From positions 248,001-312,000 of the forward strand of contig NZ_JANUGW010000001.1 in NCBI RefSeq assembly GCF_024753285.1: a DNA stretch of 64,000 nt, in the 5' to 3' direction. Below the pieces are notes generated by a model. It saw only the letters and a list, made by a program, of their open reading frames with translations. It was not told the DNA's origin and made no database searches. Origin of the DNA: Massilia pinisoli. GTDB lineage: Bacteria > Pseudomonadota > Gammaproteobacteria > Burkholderiales > Burkholderiaceae_D. Below are positions 18,510 to 26,915 of the stretch, piece after piece. Both the position numbers and the translations under genes were made by a program. Position 1 is the first letter of the stretch, and every line of letters begins with the position of its first letter.

Positions 18510-19875
18510 TCTGTTGAAGCGCATGGTCGAGCGGGGCGCCGACAAGGCTGTCGACGCCGTGGCGCAGCGCGCCCGCACGGCGTCCGCCGCCGACGTCGAA
18601 TACGTCGCGGGCCACAAGAACATGCTGCAGCTGATCGAGCTGCGCTGGATCGCCGTCATCGGCCAGGTCACGACCATCGCCGGCGCGATCCTCGTGTTCG
18701 ACGTGCGGCTGCCGCTCGTGCAGATGCTCGAGGTGCTCGCGTGCCTGATCGCCTTCAACATCGCCAGCCATCTGCGCTGGCACGAACACCGGCCCGTCAC
18801 GAACAGCGAGTTGTTCCTCGCCTTGCTCGTCGACGTGGCCAGCCTCACGATGCAGCTGTACCTGTCCGGCGGAACGACGAACCCGTTCGCGTTCCTGTAC
18901 CTGCTGCAGGTGATCCTGTCCGCGGTGCTGCTGGAAGCGTGGTCCACGTGGACCATCGTCGCCATCACGCTCGCGTGCCTCGCGGGCCTGTCCGTGTTCG
19001 CGAAGCCGCTCGCGCTGCCGTTCGACCACGCGCGCGGCATCTCGAGCCTGTACGTGCAGGGCATGCTGATCTGCTTCACGTTGAACGCGGCGCTGCTCGT
19101 CGTGTTCATCTCGCGCATCACGAACACGTTGAAGGGCAAGGCCGCGCAGCTTGCCGACCTGCGCCAGCGCGCCGCGGAGGAAGAGCACATCGTCAGGATG
19201 GGCCTCCTCGCGTCGGGCGCCGCGCACGAACTGGGGACGCCATTGGCGACGCTGTCCGTGATCCTCGGCGACTGGAAGCGCATGCGCGAATTCAAGGCGA
19301 ACCCCGACCTGCTGGATGAGATCACGGAAATGGAAACGCAGCTCAAGCGCTGCAAGTCCATCGTGAGCGGCATCCTGCTGTCGGCCGGCGAGGCGCGCGG
19401 TGAATCCGCGGTGCGTACGACGATCCGCGGCTTCCTCGACAAGCTCGTCGAGGAATGGCAGCACAGCCGGCCCGTGCGCGAATTCGACTACCGCAACCGC
19501 ATCGAGCACGACCTGCCCGTCGCATTCGACTCCGCATTGAAACAAATGATCGACAACGTGCTGGACAACGCGCTGGAAGCCTCGCCCGACTGGGTCGGTG
19601 TGGAAGCGAAGGTGTCGGACGGCACGCTGGCACTGACCGTGCTCGATCGCGGCCCCGGCTTCGCCCCGGCGATGCTGGCCCAGTTCGGCAAACCGTACCA
19701 GTCCAGCAAAGGCCGCCCCGGCGGCGGCCTGGGCCTGTTCCTCGTCGTGAACGTGGCCCGCACCTTGGGCGGGACGGTGCAAGCGGTGAACCGCCCGGAA
19801 GGCGGCGCCGCCGTCACGCTGACGTTGCCGCTGTCCGCGATCGCGCTCGACAAGGATGTCCACCATGCCCCATGA
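18493..19875 (+). CDS. regB: RegB/PrrB-type redox sensor histidine kinase
   Basis: The protein has 460 residues. About six membrane helices span 45-210 and carry the heptapeptide GGTTNPF at 126-132. In Rhodobacter RegB this GGxxNPF motif binds ubiquinone and reports its redox state. The H-box AAHELGTPLATL has His245, and the redox-sensitive cysteine of RegB has a match at Cys287 (KRCKS). The ATPase domain has N, G1 and G2 boxes (DNVLDNALEAS, DRGPGFAP, GGGLGLFL). It overlaps SURF1 upstream and the regulator gene downstream. Quinone sensing is inferred from the motifs. Other names for the family are PrrB, ActS and RoxS. Confidence 0.92.
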   Translation: MNDTTDLLKRMVERGADKAVDAVAQRARTASAADVEYVAGHKNMLQLIELRWIAVIGQVTTIAGAILVFDVRLPLVQMLEVLACLIAFNIASHLRWHEHRPVTNSELFLALLVDVASLTMQLYLSGGTTNPFAFLYLLQVILSAVLLEAWSTWTIVAITLACLAGLSVFAKPLALPFDHARGISSLYVQGMLICFTLNAALLVVFISRITNTLKGKAAQLADLRQRAAEEEHIVRMGLLASGAAHELGTPLATLSVILGDWKRMREFKANPDLLDEITEMETQLKRCKSIVSGILLSAGEARGESAVRTTIRGFLDKLVEEWQHSRPVREFDYRNRIEHDLPVAFDSALKQMIDNVLDNALEASPDWVGVEAKVSDGTLALTVLDRGPGFAPAMLAQFGKPYQSSKGRPGGGLGLFLVVNVARTLGGTVQAVNRPEGGAAVTLTLPLSAIALDKDVHHAP

Positions 19876-20416
19876 AGAAGATGATGATGATCGCCTCCTG
19901 TTGATCATCGAAGACGACGACGCATTCGCCCGCACGCTGGGCCGCTCGTTCGAACGGCGCGGCTACAAGGTGCTGCAGGCGCCGGGCCTCGACGAGGCGC
20001 AGGAACTGCTGAAGGACCATACGCCCAACTATGCCGTCGTCGACCTGAAATTGAAGGGCAACAGCTCCGGGCTCGCGTGCGTGCAGATGCTGCATGCGCA
20101 CGACCCGGACATGCAGATCGTCGTGCTGACGGGCTTCGCCAGCATCGGCACCGCCGTCGAGGCGATCAAGCTGGGCGCCTGCCAATACCTCGCGAAGCCG
20201 TCGAACACCGATGACATCGAAGCCGCGTTCGGCCACGTCGCGGGCAATACGGACCTGGAACTGACGAACCGCTCCACGTCGATCAAGACCCTGGAATGGG
20301 AACGCATCCACGCCGTGCTGGCCGAGACGGACTTCAACATCTCGGAAGCGGCGCGCCGGCTCGGCATGCACCGCCGCACGCTCGCGCGCAAGCTGGAAAA
20401 ACAGCGCGTGAAGTAA
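19865..20416 (+). CDS. regA: RegA/PrrA-type response regulator
   Basis: The protein has 183 residues. A receiver domain with phospho-acceptor Asp60 (VVDLKLK) is followed by a short linker and a Fis-type helix-turn-helix at the C-terminus (ISEAARRLGMHRRTLARKL), as in RegA, PrrA and ActR. The ATG at 19865 is preferred over the one at 19856 because AAGGA lies eight bases before it. It overlaps the kinase gene by 11 bases. RegA-type regulators control oxidases and redox metabolism, so the cyo operon itself is a likely target. An acidic run, EEDDDD, precedes the receiver. Confidence 0.92.
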   Translation: MPHEEDDDDRLLLIIEDDDAFARTLGRSFERRGYKVLQAPGLDEAQELLKDHTPNYAVVDLKLKGNSSGLACVQMLHAHDPDMQIVVLTGFASIGTAVEAIKLGACQYLAKPSNTDDIEAAFGHVAGNTDLELTNRSTSIKTLEWERIHAVLAETDFNISEAARRLGMHRRTLARKLEKQRVK

Positions 20417-20460
20417 GCGGCGCGCCCGTGCTACATTGCCGGCTTTACCGGACACACGCG

Positions 20461-21864
20461 ATGACCCCTATGCTCCTCCAATCCCGCACCGGCGCGCTGG
20501 CCGCGGCGCTGCTGCTGGCCGGCTGTGCCGGCCTCGGCCCGCAGCAGCCGCCCGCAGCGGCGTTCGTCGTCATCGGCGCGGACGGCGCCGCGCAGGCACG
20601 CGCCATCACGACGGCACGCAGCTGCCCCGCGATCACCATCGACGGCCGCACGGCGCCGATGGCGGTGCGCGCGCCGTTCGGGCCGATCCCGGCGCGCGGC
20701 AAGGGCCATAGCGCGAGCTTTCATCCGGACGCGCCATCGAGCCCCGTCCTGTCTTGCGAGACGACGATCCCCGCTGGGAGCATGCACGTGGAAGTCGCCG
20801 GCCAGGCGCTGCCGCTGTCGAAGGCGGAGGTGACGCGCATCGTCGTGATCGGCGACACGGGCTGCCGCCTGAAGGGCAAGGAATTCCAGGACTGTAACGA
20901 CCCGACCGCGTACCCGTTCGCGCGCGTGGCCGCGAGCGCGGCCGCGTGGAAGCCGGACCTCGTCGTGCACGTGGGCGACTATCACTACCGGGAAGACCCG
21001 TGTCCCGCGGACCGGCCCGGTTGCGCGGGCAGTCCGTACGGCTACGGCTGGGACGCGTGGAATGCCGATTTCTTCGCGCCCGGGCGCGCGCTGCTCGCGG
21101 CCGCGCCGTGGGTGCTCGCGCGCGGGAACCACGAGACGTGCGCGCGGGGCGGGCAGGGCTGGTGGCGCTTCCTCGACGCCCACGCCTACGACCCGGCCGC
21201 GAACTGCGACGATCCTGCCGCCGACGGCCGCGCGGACTACACGGATCCATACGCCGTCCCGCTCGGCGGCGACGCCCAGCTGATCGTGTTCGATACGGCG
21301 GACACGAACTGGAAAGGCTTTGCGCCCGGCGACGCGCGCATCCAGCGCTATGCCGAGACGTGGCGCAAGATCGACCGGCTGGCGCGGCAGCGGCGCCACA
21401 ACATCGCCGTCGACCACCATCCGCTGTACGCGTTCGGCGCGACCCGCGATGCGAAGACGGATGCCGTCACGCTGTTCGGCGGCGACGCCGGCCTGACGCA
21501 GGCGTTCGGCGCACTCGACCCGCGCCTGCTGCCGTCGTCGATCGACGTGCTGCTGTCCGGCCACGTGCACTTATGGGAGCAGACGAGCTTTGCGACCGAC
21601 CACCCGACACAGTTCGTCGCGGGCTTCGCCGGCACGGCGGAAGACATCGTCCCTTTGCCGCGCACGCCGCCGGCCGGGCAGTCGCCCGCGCCCGGCGCCG
21701 TGCTCGAGGCACTGAGCTCCTGGATCGACGGCTTCGGATTCATGACGATGGAGCGCACGGGTCCGGACACGTGGCGCGTCGTCGTCCACGACCGCGACGG
21801 CCGGGAGCGCAATACGTGCACCGTGACGGGACGCCATTCCCGCTGCGCCGTGCCGCAGGTGTGA
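20461..21864 (+). CDS. Lipoprotein metallophosphoesterase
   Basis: The protein has 467 residues. The N-terminus is a lipoprotein signal (LLLAGC, cysteine at 22). The calcineurin-like metal-binding motifs appear in order: VVIGDTGCR, HVGDYHYRED, ARGNHETC, VDHHPLYAFG and SGHVHLWEQ. It should be a di-metal phosphatase facing the periplasm. The substrate is unknown. The gene starts 44 bases after the RegA-like gene without a visible terminator between, so read-through from the cyo unit is possible, but the ribosome-binding site is weak. Confidence 0.85.
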   Translation: MTPMLLQSRTGALAAALLLAGCAGLGPQQPPAAAFVVIGADGAAQARAITTARSCPAITIDGRTAPMAVRAPFGPIPARGKGHSASFHPDAPSSPVLSCETTIPAGSMHVEVAGQALPLSKAEVTRIVVIGDTGCRLKGKEFQDCNDPTAYPFARVAASAAAWKPDLVVHVGDYHYREDPCPADRPGCAGSPYGYGWDAWNADFFAPGRALLAAAPWVLARGNHETCARGGQGWWRFLDAHAYDPAANCDDPAADGRADYTDPYAVPLGGDAQLIVFDTADTNWKGFAPGDARIQRYAETWRKIDRLARQRRHNIAVDHHPLYAFGATRDAKTDAVTLFGGDAGLTQAFGALDPRLLPSSIDVLLSGHVHLWEQTSFATDHPTQFVAGFAGTAEDIVPLPRTPPAGQSPAPGAVLEALSSWIDGFGFMTMERTGPDTWRVVVHDRDGRERNTCTVTGRHSRCAVPQV

Positions 21865-21991
21865 AGGTGGCGTGCATAAACTACATTGCCACAAAAGTGA
21901 TTGCCCGCGATACATCGCTTGTGTCACAATGAGCGTGTGAGCAGGGCAGCGTCCAGCCGCCCCGCGATCAGCGATGAGGATTGCTTGTTTG

Positions 21992-22019
21992 GGCCCGCGG
22001 TGCGCCGCGGGCCATTTTT
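21992..22019 (+). terminator. Intrinsic terminator downstream of the phosphoesterase gene
   Basis: A 9-bp stem (GGCCCGCGG pairing with CCGCGGGCC, loop TGCG) is followed by A and five T. It lies 127 bases after the phosphoesterase stop and just before the convergent MarR gene. The long 3' stretch (21865-21991) has no reading frame and could include a small RNA that ends here. Confidence 0.85.
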
Positions 22020-22036
22020 CATGTGTGCGCGGCGCG

Positions 22037-22549
22037 CTACATCTGCGACAGCAGCACGTTGCCGCTGGCTTCGTCGGCTTCGAGCAGGGCGATCAGCTTG
22101 CCGAGGTCGTGCTCGAGGCGGGACAACGTGGCCGCGTCGAGCGCCGACAGCGCGTCCGGCAGCACGCCGGCAAAGGGCAGCGGCGCGCTGCCCAGCACGT
22201 CGGCCCCGGCCGGCTGGATGCGCAGCGACACGCTGCGGCGGTCCGTGCCTTCGCGGCTCGTCGCCACGAGGCCACGTTCGACGAGGCTCTTGATCAGGTT
22301 GCTGGCCGTGGACTGGTGGATGTCTAGCTCGCGCGCGAGGTCCGTCACGCCGATGCCGGGGCGGCGATCGATGACGGAGAGCGCCCACAGCTGGGCGCCG
22401 CCGACACCCGCCTCGCGCTCGACCTGGCGGAAATGGGTCTTGACGGCATTGAAGACAACGCGGAACTGGCGCAATACCCGGGTCGAAGGTGGCCCCGACG
22501 GCGGCGTGTCCGGCTCGGCGGCCGGGTTGGAATGAGAAGACGAGGACAT
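22037..22549 (-). CDS. MarR-family transcriptional regulator
   Basis: The protein has 170 residues. The winged helix-turn-helix covers about 45-115, with LARELDIHQSTASNLIKSL as the DNA-recognition region and the wing REGTDRRSVSLRI. The start at 22549 (MSSSSHSNPA) is preferred because an upstream in-frame ATG would add a non-conserved tail. It is divergent from the chloride-channel gene, with only 74 bases between, so it may regulate that gene. No ligand can be assigned. Confidence 0.85.
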   Translation of the reverse strand: MSSSSHSNPAAEPDTPPSGPPSTRVLRQFRVVFNAVKTHFRQVEREAGVGGAQLWALSVIDRRPGIGVTDLARELDIHQSTASNLIKSLVERGLVATSREGTDRRSVSLRIQPAGADVLGSAPLPFAGVLPDALSALDAATLSRLEHDLGKLIALLEADEASGNVLLSQM

Positions 22550-22623
22550 GCAAGAATGATAGCGGAAAACCGGGCGGCCCGCCGCAAAATGACGATCAGA
22601 CAACGCCACGCGCGGGCTCCACG

Positions 22624-23961
22624 ATGAACGCGGCACCGGACCTGCGCCGCGAACTGGGCGACTGGCGCCTGTGGGCCGTGCGCGCCACGGTGATGCTGCT
22701 GGCCGGGGCGGCCGGCCTCACGGTCGTCTGGTTTTCCTGGCTCGCCGACCAGGCGTACGAGCGCTTCCTCGCGCTGCGCGCGCTCGCCTGGTGGAGTCCT
22801 CTCATCTGGACGCCCGCGTGCACGGCGCTCGTCGTCTGGTGCACCCGCCGTTACTTCCCGGGCGCCGCCGGCTCCGGCATCCCGCAAGTGATGGCCACCC
22901 TCGACACCAAAGTCGGCGACGCGGAGCGCGGCCTGTTCGTGTCGCTGCGCCTGACGATCGCCAAGATCCTGCTCACCGCCGGCGGCCTGCTGGGCGGGCT
23001 GTCGCTGGGCCGCGAAGGCCCGTCCGTGCAGATCGCGGCCGGCGTGATGCTGCAGGCCCGCCGGCTGATCCCATCCGGCAGCGCCGTCGGCATCCACGGC
23101 CTGCTCGTCGCGGGCGGCGCGGCCGGCATCGCGGCCGCGTTCAACACGCCGCTGGGCGGGGTCATGTTCGCGATCGAGGAATTGGCGCGTGCGCCGGAAC
23201 AGCGCTCCAGCGGCCTGATCATTGCCGGCATCGTGCTGGCCGGTCTCGTCGGCGTCTCTGCGCACGGCGATGGCGCCTATTTCGGCGTCATCCACGCGCC
23301 GAGGGTAGGCCTGTGGCTGTTGCTGCCCGGCCTGCTCGTGGCGATCCTGTCCGGGCTGGCCGGCGGCCTGTTCTCGCGGCTGATGATCGCGTCGCTGTCG
23401 AGCGGCGGCAGGGACGTCGCCAGCCGGCTGCGCGCACGCCGGCCCGTGCTGTTCGCGGCCGTGTGCGGGCTCGCGGTCGCCATCATCGGCCTCGCGACGG
23501 ACGGCGCCGCGTTCGGCTCCGGCTATGCGAGCACGCGCCACATGGTCGAGGGCAGCGCCGCGATGCCGTTCGCGTATGCACCTTTCAAATTCCTCGCCAC
23601 GTGGCTGACGACGTGGGCCGGCGTACCGGCCGGCATCTTCGCGCCGTCGCTGGCGATCGGCGCCGCGTTCGGCAACGACGTCGCGCTGCTGTTGTACCAC
23701 GCGCAGGTGCCCGCGCTGATCGCGCTCGGGATGGTCGGCTTCCTCGCGGCCGCCACGCAGGCACCGCTGACTGCCTTCATCATCGTGATGGAAATGGTCG
23801 ACGGGCATGCCATGGTGTTGAGCCTGATGGCGTGCGCGCTGATCGCGTTCGCCGTCGCACGCCTCATCAGCCGGCCGTTGTACCCGACCTTGGCCAGGAT
23901 GCAACTGGCCCGGATTCCGGCCCCGGTCGTGGCGCCGGAACCACTCGAAGAGGCGGACTGA
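22624..23961 (+). CDS. ClC-family chloride channel or Cl-/H+ antiporter
   Basis: The protein has 445 residues and is highly hydrophobic. Selectivity-filter motifs are visible: GSGIP at 83-87, GREGP at 129-133 with gating Glu131, and AAFNTPLGGVMFAIEEL. These match ClcA-like exchangers, in which the gating glutamate is needed for proton coupling. Such proteins help acid resistance or charge balance. The ATG at 22624 (MNAAPDLRRELGDW) is chosen over upstream in-frame codons because those fall in the promoter gap. No CBS domains are attached. MarR lies divergent upstream. Confidence 0.9.
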   Translation: MNAAPDLRRELGDWRLWAVRATVMLLAGAAGLTVVWFSWLADQAYERFLALRALAWWSPLIWTPACTALVVWCTRRYFPGAAGSGIPQVMATLDTKVGDAERGLFVSLRLTIAKILLTAGGLLGGLSLGREGPSVQIAAGVMLQARRLIPSGSAVGIHGLLVAGGAAGIAAAFNTPLGGVMFAIEELARAPEQRSSGLIIAGIVLAGLVGVSAHGDGAYFGVIHAPRVGLWLLLPGLLVAILSGLAGGLFSRLMIASLSSGGRDVASRLRARRPVLFAAVCGLAVAIIGLATDGAAFGSGYASTRHMVEGSAAMPFAYAPFKFLATWLTTWAGVPAGIFAPSLAIGAAFGNDVALLLYHAQVPALIALGMVGFLAAATQAPLTAFIIVMEMVDGHAMVLSLMACALIAFAVARLISRPLYPTLARMQLARIPAPVVAPEPLEEAD

Positions 23962-24014
23962 AGCGGCACGGCAACAAGAGACGGTCGCGCATGCCCACTA
24001 TGCTAGGATGGGGC

Positions 24015-26837
24015 ATGCTGACACGGAAAGTGCGCCTCGGCCGCGCCCGCCCGCGGCCTCCGACGCCCGCCGCAGTTCTCACGCTGCTGGCGGGACTGGG
24101 CCTTACTGCCGTACTGGTCGTGGGCATGGTGGACGCCGAACGGGAGCGCGCCCGCTCCGAATTCCTGCAGCGTGCCGAAATCCGCAATGCCACCGTCACC
24201 CGCAGCTTCGGCGACGCGCTCGACGTGCTGCAGGCGGCGAACGCATTGTTTTCCTCTGTCGGCATCGCGACCCGCGCCGAGTTCGGGGCGTTCGCCCAGC
24301 CGCTCCTGGCCAACCACCCCTACCTGCAGGGCGTCGTGTTCCACCGCATGGTGAGCAGCGCGGAACGGCCCGCGTTCGAGGCGGAGAACCGCCGCTTCCG
24401 CCCCGACTTCGAAATCCGCGAACGGCGCGTGCGGGGCGGCGAGGTGTCGCTCGTGCGCGCGGCGCCGCGCCCGCGCTATCTCGTCGTGGACTATATCGAA
24501 CCCATGCGGGGCAACGAAGTCACGTTGGGCTACGATACCTTCTCGTTCGCACCGCACGGCTCCACGTTCATGCGCGCGATCGACACGGCCCGGCCGGCAT
24601 CGAGCCAGATGCTGCCGCTGCTGCAGCGCGGCGACCACCTCGGCTTTCACCTGATAATGCCCGTGTACCGGCGCGATGCGCCGCTCGACAACGCGGCCGC
24701 GCGCAGCGCCGCCGCGCTGGGCGACACGGCCGTCATCATCGACGTGGCCACGCTGGTCGGCTCGACCCTCGAAAAATCGAACATGCTCAACCGCAGTGGC
24801 TTGAAGATCGAGTTGTACGGGCCGGGCATGAACGGCCCGCAGCGCGCCTACTTGCATGACTCGCTGGACAAGTCGTTGCAGCCGGCCTGGCAGACGTGGT
24901 TCGGCGACGCCGTGTTCACGAACAGCCACCCTTTCCTCGTGGCCGGCATGCCGTGGGAGCTGCGCGTCACGGGACGGTCCAGCGCGATGGCAGGCGGCGC
25001 CGGGCCGCTCATGGCGCTGATCCTCGGCTGCCTCGTCAGCATGGCGACGTCCGCCTACGTGCAGAGCCGCGTGAAACGCACGCGCCGCATCGAGGCGCTC
25101 GTCGAGAGCCGCACGTCCGACCTGCACGAGGCGCTCGACGCGCTGCGGCTGTACCGCCGCGCCATCGACGCGAGCGCCAATGCCGTCATCCTCGTGAGCG
25201 CGACGCGGCCCGGCTATCCGGTCGAATACGTGAACCCCGCGTACGAGCGCATCCGGGCCTATGCCGCGGCCGACGTCATCGGGCGCGGCCTGGCGGAGCT
25301 GGGCGCGCGCGAGCCCGACCAGGCCGCCGTGGCCGAGCTGCGCGCCGCCATCCGCGAACGGCGCGAAGGCCATGTGTCGATGCGGCTGTCGTGCGGCGAC
25401 GGCCGGGATATGCATGCGGAGGTCTACATCGCCCCCGTCAACAACGACGACGGCGTCACGACGCACTTCGTGATGACCCAATACGACGTGACGATGGCCA
25501 AGCGCTACGAGGCCGAGCTGGAGGCGCGCGCCCGCTTCGACACGCTGACCGGACTCGCCAACCGTTCGCTGCTGCACGACCGCATCGACAACGCGATCAA
25601 TATGGCGGCCGGGCGCGGCGCCGTGTGGGTGGCGGCACTCGACCTGGACCACTTCAAGTTCGTCAACGACACGCTGGGGCACGACGCGGGCGACCAGTTG
25701 CTGAAGACGGCCGCGCAGCGGATCAGCGCGGCCGTCGAGCGCGCGGACACGGTCGCGCGCACGGGCGGCGACGAATTCGTGCTCGTGCTGCCGGGCCGCG
25801 ACAACGAGTCCGACGCGGCCGCCACCGTGCGCGCCGTGCTGCAGGCGCTGGCCCATCCGCTGGAGCTGTCCGGGCAGGATCTCGTGCTGACGGGCAGCGC
25901 GGGCCTCGCCGCATATCCCGCCGACGGGAGCGACGCGGCGACCTTGATCCAGCATGCGGAAGTGGCGATGTACCGGTCGAAGGAGCTGGGCCGCAACATG
26001 GTGCAGTTCTACATGCCGACGATGAACGCCCGCGCCCGCGAACGCCTCGCGCTGGAGGGCGCGCTGCGCAGCGCGCTGCTGCACGACGAGTTCGAGCTGT
26101 ACTACCAGCCGCAGGTCGACCTGGAGTCCGGCGTCGTCGTCGGGTTCGAGGCGCTGATCCGGTGGCGCCACCCGAGCATGGGCATGGTCCGGCCCGACCG
26201 CTTCATCAACCTGGCCGAGGAGACGGGCCTGATCGTCCCCATCGGCGCGTGGGTGCTGCGCACGGCGTGCCGCCAGAACCGCGCGTGGCAGCATGCCGGC
26301 TTCGGCCCGCTGCGCATCGCCGTGAACCTGTCGGCGCGCCAGTTCGCCGAACCTAACCTCGTGCCCGAGATCGCGCGCGTGCTCGACGAGACGGGCTTGT
26401 CGGCCTCGTGCCTCGAAGTCGAGATCACGGAAAGCCTCGTGATGGGCGACGTCGAAAGCGCGATCCGCACCATGCGCGAACTGAAGCTGATGGGCGTGAA
26501 ACTGTCGATCGACGACTTCGGCACGGGGTATTCGAGCCTGTCGTACCTGCGCCGCTTTCCCGTCGACGTCCTCAAGATCGACCGCAGCTTCGTGCGCGAC
26601 ATCCCGTTCGACGAGGACGACGCGGCGATGGTCGCCGCCATCATCGAGCTGGCGCGGGGCCTGCGCATGCGCGTGATCGCGGAAGGCGTCGAGACGGAGG
26701 CGCAGCTCGACTACCTGCGCCGGCGCGGCTGCGACGAGGTGCAGGGCCACGTGTATGCACAGGCGTCGTCCGGCGCCGACGTCGAGCGCCTGCTGCGCAT
26801 GGGCCGCCACATGCTGCCGCACAATGCGACCGTATGA
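24015..26837 (+). CDS. CHASE-PAS-GGDEF-EAL c-di-GMP signalling protein
   Basis: The protein has 940 residues. The first membrane helix is at about 20-40, a periplasmic CHASE domain at about 80-290 (RPRYLVVDYIEPM), and the second helix at about 328-348. A PAS domain covers about 378-500. GGDEF follows, with an intact active-site motif (RTGGDEFVLVLPG), then EAL with FEALIRWRHP, ITESLVM and DDFGTGYSSLSYL. Both catalytic domains look intact, so it may make and cut c-di-GMP under control of an outside signal. The ATG at 24015 has AGGA upstream; 23991 or 24000 are alternatives. Confidence 0.92.
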   Translation: MLTRKVRLGRARPRPPTPAAVLTLLAGLGLTAVLVVGMVDAERERARSEFLQRAEIRNATVTRSFGDALDVLQAANALFSSVGIATRAEFGAFAQPLLANHPYLQGVVFHRMVSSAERPAFEAENRRFRPDFEIRERRVRGGEVSLVRAAPRPRYLVVDYIEPMRGNEVTLGYDTFSFAPHGSTFMRAIDTARPASSQMLPLLQRGDHLGFHLIMPVYRRDAPLDNAAARSAAALGDTAVIIDVATLVGSTLEKSNMLNRSGLKIELYGPGMNGPQRAYLHDSLDKSLQPAWQTWFGDAVFTNSHPFLVAGMPWELRVTGRSSAMAGGAGPLMALILGCLVSMATSAYVQSRVKRTRRIEALVESRTSDLHEALDALRLYRRAIDASANAVILVSATRPGYPVEYVNPAYERIRAYAAADVIGRGLAELGAREPDQAAVAELRAAIRERREGHVSMRLSCGDGRDMHAEVYIAPVNNDDGVTTHFVMTQYDVTMAKRYEAELEARARFDTLTGLANRSLLHDRIDNAINMAAGRGAVWVAALDLDHFKFVNDTLGHDAGDQLLKTAAQRISAAVERADTVARTGGDEFVLVLPGRDNESDAAATVRAVLQALAHPLELSGQDLVLTGSAGLAAYPADGSDAATLIQHAEVAMYRSKELGRNMVQFYMPTMNARARERLALEGALRSALLHDEFELYYQPQVDLESGVVVGFEALIRWRHPSMGMVRPDRFINLAEETGLIVPIGAWVLRTACRQNRAWQHAGFGPLRIAVNLSARQFAEPNLVPEIARVLDETGLSASCLEVEITESLVMGDVESAIRTMRELKLMGVKLSIDDFGTGYSSLSYLRRFPVDVLKIDRSFVRDIPFDEDDAAMVAAIIELARGLRMRVIAEGVETEAQLDYLRRRGCDEVQGHVYAQASSGADVERLLRMGRHMLPHNATV

Positions 26838-26915
26838 GCGCGGCCTAACCGACCGGCCTCGGGCCGTCGGCTATACTTGTCGCCGTATCGACAAGGAAGC
26901 CGACAGGAAACAAGA

